NCBI GenBank assembly: GCA_015661045.1
Contig: JACVQG010000073.1
Location: forward strand, 1 to 6,797
Direction of reading: 5' to 3'
Length of the DNA stretch: 6,797 nt
From: Dehalococcoidia bacterium
GTDB taxonomy: Bacteria > Chloroflexota > Dehalococcoidia > JACVQG01
Of this stretch, positions 5,251 through 6,797 are shown one piece after another. Position 1 is the stretch's first letter. Each line of letters opens with the position of its first letter. Both the position numbers and the translations under genes were made by a program. Under the pieces are notes generated by a model that made no database searches, had not been told where the DNA came from, and saw only the letters and a program-made list of their open reading frames with translations.

Positions 5251-6036
5251 ATGGCTTACAGCCGCATAATCCTTGAAAAATCTGAGGGTGTTGCCAGAAT
5301 TGTTTTGAACCGGCCGGATGCCTTGAACTCCCTCGATATGGAGTCATTAAAAGAATTAGATGCCGCTTTAACTGAAATAGAGGCTGACAACTCTTTAAGA
5401 GCAATTATTATTACCGGTAAAGGCAAGGCTTTTTGCGCCGGCGCCGATTTAAAACAGATTGGGGAATTCACAAAATCCCCCCAAAAGATGTTAACCTTCT
5501 TACGGGTAATCCATGGCGTCTATAACCATATAGATAACTCCCCAAAGCCAGTCATCGCAGCCATCAACGGAATGGCGCTGGCCGGTGGACTGGAACTCAG
5601 CCTGGCCTGTGATCTGGCCATTGCCGCCGATAACGCCCGTATAGGCGACCAACATGCCAACTTCGGCCTGGTAGCCGGCGCCGGTGGCAGTCAGCGGCTA
5701 CCGCGCATTATCGGCGCACGAAAGGCCAAAGAGCTCTTATTTACCGGTGACTGGATTACCGCTACCGAGGCGGAACGCATAGGTCTGGTGAATAAGGTTG
5801 TTCCCGCAGACAAGCTGGAGGTTGAGGCTATGGCCCTGGCCAAAAAGATAGCCAACCAGAGCCCGATGGCAACAAAGACCGTTAAAGCACTGGTCAACCG
5901 CGGTCTGCAAATGGAACTCCCCGATGCCCTGGAGTTGGAGATGCACATGGGGGTCATCCATACCACCTCGGAAGATATGGCCGAGGGGCTGAAGGCCTTT
6001 GAGGAGAAGCGGAAACCCAACTTCCCCGGCAGGTAA
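5251..6036 (+). CDS. Enoyl-CoA hydratase/isomerase (crotonase) family protein
   Basis: A 261-residue protein, the usual crotonase length. The family acts on acyl-CoA thioesters using an oxyanion hole formed by backbone amides. Seen: VARIVLNRPDALNSL (14-28), the first oxyanion-hole block AFCAGADL (60-67), the second block INGMALAGGLELSLACDLAI (105-124), and GLVAGAGGSQRLPR (139-152). The first catalytic Glu is present (Glu115, in G-G-L-E, equivalent to Glu144 of rat mitochondrial hydratase). Exactly 20 residues on, where the rat enzyme has Glu164, this protein has His135 (in IGDQHANFG), so it may not be a classical two-Glu hydratase. The C-terminal helices end KRKPNFPGR. The substrate is unknown; isomerase, hydratase or other thioester chemistry is possible. 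It follows jag closely and looks co-transcribed, although it belongs to fatty-acid/CoA metabolism like the nearby etfBA. Confidence 0.93.
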   Translation: MAYSRIILEKSEGVARIVLNRPDALNSLDMESLKELDAALTEIEADNSLRAIIITGKGKAFCAGADLKQIGEFTKSPQKMLTFLRVIHGVYNHIDNSPKPVIAAINGMALAGGLELSLACDLAIAADNARIGDQHANFGLVAGAGGSQRLPRIIGARKAKELLFTGDWITATEAERIGLVNKVVPADKLEVEAMALAKKIANQSPMATKTVKALVNRGLQMELPDALELEMHMGVIHTTSEDMAEGLKAFEEKRKPNFPGR

Positions 6037-6095
6037 TTTACAAGAGGCAAGAAAAAAGAGGCCGGAGGCCGCTAGTACCATGTAACGCTTATTCT

Positions 6096-6138
6096 ATATA
6101 TTGGTAGATAGGCATATACATATATTGGTAGCATAGGC
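6096..6138 (+). repeat. Two AT-rich direct repeats
   Basis: The 12-bp word ATATATTGGTAG occurs at 6096-6107 and again at 6120-6131. Each copy is followed by ATAGGC, with one extra C in the second. The period is 24 bp. With only two copies and a gap of 12 bp it is not a CRISPR array. Confidence 0.75.
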
Positions 6139-6152
6139 GTCCCCGCCTGTGC
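6131..6152 (+). repeat. Palindromic hairpin element
   Basis: GCATAGGCG (6131-6139) pairs with CGCCTGTGC (6144-6152) over 9 bp, with one G-U pair and a TCCC loop. It has no T-run, so it is not an intrinsic terminator. It resembles dispersed hairpin repeats with GGCG-TCCC-CGCC cores found in many environmental genomes (recollection, not checked). Confidence 0.6.
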
Positions 6153-6184
6153 GATAGCGAAAATATCGTGTTACAGTATACTAG

Positions 6185-6236
6185 AACCCTTCTCTTACCA
6201 GGAGTAGGGGAATTAAGGTAAGAGTGATCAGGGGTT
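6185..6236 (+). ncRNA. Candidate structured RNA element of unknown class
   Basis: An inner 8-bp perfect stem CTCTTACC (6192-6199) / GGTAAGAG (6217-6224) carries a 17-nt purine-rich loop. It is enclosed by an outer stem AACCC (6185-6189) / GGGTT (6232-6236) across an asymmetric internal loop. With the terminator at 6274-6305 it could form a small terminated RNA, or simply the 3' end of the operon mRNA. A -10-like TATACT (6177-6182) precedes it but has no convincing -35. It matches no riboswitch consensus I know, and hom has its own promoter beyond the terminator, so control of hom by attenuation is unlikely. The pairing is certain in sequence; RNA function is a guess. Confidence 0.3.
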
Positions 6237-6273
6237 GGCAATTTCCACCTTTAACCTAACTCGAATGTCAGAT

Positions 6274-6305
6274 AGGCCCGCCCAAAGTTACGGCGGGCCT
6301 TTTTT
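6274..6305 (+). terminator. Rho-independent terminator
   Basis: A perfect 9-bp GC-rich stem AGGCCCGCC (6274-6282) / GGCGGGCCT (6292-6300) has a 9-nt loop and runs into six T (6300-6305). There is no A-run on the left side, so it works for plus-strand transcripts only. It most likely ends the rpmH-to-crotonase transcript and insulates hom. Confidence 0.9.
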
Positions 6306-6329
6306 CATATCTACAGGGAGTCACAGCAT

Positions 6330-6360
6330 ATGACATTCAAAGCAAGAAAGCTGGTATAAT
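6330..6360 (+). promoter_or_regulatory. Promoter of hom (extended -10)
   Basis: A perfect TATAAT (6355-6360) is preceded by TGG, giving an extended -10 (TGnTATAAT). A -35-like ATGACA lies at 6330-6335, but the spacer is a long 19 bp; extended -10 promoters tolerate this. The predicted start near 6367 leaves a leader of about 55 nt. Confidence 0.75.
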
Positions 6361-6421
6361 AGCACTGTTAGCGAGCAATGCTAAATCCCGGGAGTGTCCG
6401 TATCGGGCAAGAAGGAGATAG

Positions 6422-6797
6422 ATGAGCATCGAAGTTGGTTTGTTGGGCATAGGTAACATCGGGACCGGCGTGGCGGAGTGGCTGAGAGACTACGGCAAAT
6501 CCCACGGTCTTCATCTCAAGACGGTTGCCGAAGCCGATCCGGTGAAACTCAAAAACTCGCACCTGCCGAACGTTCACCTTACCGGCGATGCTTATGAGAT
6601 AATCAAGGACCCCGCGGTGCAAATAGTGATAGAGCTCATCGGCGGTGAAAATCCGGCCCGCCAGTTCATCCTGGATGCTATAGACAACGGGAAAGCCGTT
6701 GTAACTGCCAACAAATTCACCATCTCCAAATTCAGCAAGCAGATATTCGAAGCCGCACGGAAAAAGGGCGTCGATGTCCGTTTCGAAGCCTCTGTCG
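6422..6797 (+). CDS. hom: Homoserine dehydrogenase, N-terminal part (cut by window edge)
   Basis: The first 125 residues are visible. The enzyme reduces aspartate semialdehyde to homoserine with NAD(P)H on the route to threonine and methionine. Seen: the Rossmann nucleotide-binding loop G-I-G-N-I-G (9-14) in VGLLGIGNIGTGVAEWL; the strand IVIELIGGENPAR (68-80) typical of this family; GKAVVTANK (90-98) with the conserved Ala-Asn-Lys whose lysine is catalytic in the family; and the start of the FEASV motif at the edge. After ANK the sequence FTISKFS differs from the common ALLAxHG. The ATG has AAGGAG at 6412-6417, a short 4-nt spacing. No N-terminal aspartokinase domain is fused. It has its own promoter after a terminator and is separate from the upstream operon. 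Whether a C-terminal ACT domain is present cannot be seen. Confidence 0.92.
   Translation, partial: MSIEVGLLGIGNIGTGVAEWLRDYGKSHGLHLKTVAEADPVKLKNSHLPNVHLTGDAYEIIKDPAVQIVIELIGGENPARQFILDAIDNGKAVVTANKFTISKFSKQIFEAARKKGVDVRFEASV

Larger units (their letters stand above)
6037..6421. other. Non-coding region between the crotonase and hom
   Basis: No gene was found in these 385 bp. In order it holds a small GGCC-GGA-GGCC hairpin (about 6060-6070), two AT-rich direct repeats (6096-6138), a 9-bp hairpin (6131-6152), a small CGATA/TATCG hairpin (6152-6168), a larger two-part stem-loop (6185-6236), an intrinsic terminator (6274-6305), the hom promoter (6330-6360) and the hom leader. The leader has a TTAGC/GCTAA hairpin (6368-6384), a possible CCCG/CGGG pairing (6387-6407) and AAGGAG at 6412-6417. 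No known riboswitch or T-box consensus was recognised. Confidence 0.7.

Noticed and set aside
6096..6138. CRISPR-like repeats
   Set aside because: There are only two 12-bp copies with a 12-bp gap, no further units and no cas genes.
6467..6488. tRNA-Ser/Leu-like 5' half (TGGCGGAGTGGCTGAGAG)
   Set aside because: It lies within the hom reading frame, encoding part of the helix G-T-G-V-A-E-W-L-R. No matching anticodon arm, T arm or acceptor 3' strand follows.

Overview
The window looks like a chromosomal segment of an anaerobic bacterium, most likely Chloroflexota and perhaps class Dehalococcoidia. That placement is an inference. It rests on the short YidC with no N-terminal periplasmic domain, the 45-residue L34 beginning MPKRVYQP, the etfBA genes, the moderate base composition and intergenic DNA full of short palindromic repeats. 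No rRNA or other decisive taxonomic marker is present.

Layout. On the minus strand, positions 1-1493 hold an electron-transfer flavoprotein operon: etfB (693-1493), then etfA (351 leftward, cut by the window edge). The two are separated by about 340 bp of repeat-like, non-coding DNA that includes a perfect 30-bp palindrome. A divergent promoter region lies at 1494-1706. It has a plausible etfB promoter on the minus strand and a perfect sigma70-type promoter (TTGACA, 17 bp, TATAAT) just upstream of rpmH on the plus strand.

From 1707 to 6036 a single plus-strand gene series follows: rpmH (L34), rnpA (RNase P protein), yidD, a lipoprotein with eight PQQ/BamB-like beta-propeller repeats, yidC (membrane insertase), jag/khpB (KH-R3H RNA-binding protein) and a crotonase-family enoyl-CoA hydratase/isomerase. 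rpmH-rnpA-yidD-yidC-jag is the widely conserved ribosome/membrane-insertion cluster. The propeller lipoprotein and the crotonase are the local additions. Spacing is tight: a 4-bp overlap for rnpA/yidD, 10 bp for lipoprotein/yidC, a 140-bp overlap for yidC/jag and 10 bp for jag/crotonase. The only strong promoter seen is in front of rpmH, so co-transcription is likely.

Positions 6037-6421 are non-coding. They hold tandem direct repeats, several hairpins, a clear intrinsic terminator (6274-6305) and then an extended -10 promoter for homoserine dehydrogenase (hom, 6422 onward, cut by the right edge).

Most unusual points: the long out-of-frame yidC/jag overlap, which contains a 9-nt tandem repeat; the BamB-like lipoprotein inside the yidC cluster; a crotonase with His where the second catalytic Glu normally sits; the repeat cluster splitting etfB from etfA; and an unassigned stem-loop region before the terminator. 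I did not see a clearly new multi-gene system such as a defence, mobile or CRISPR locus.
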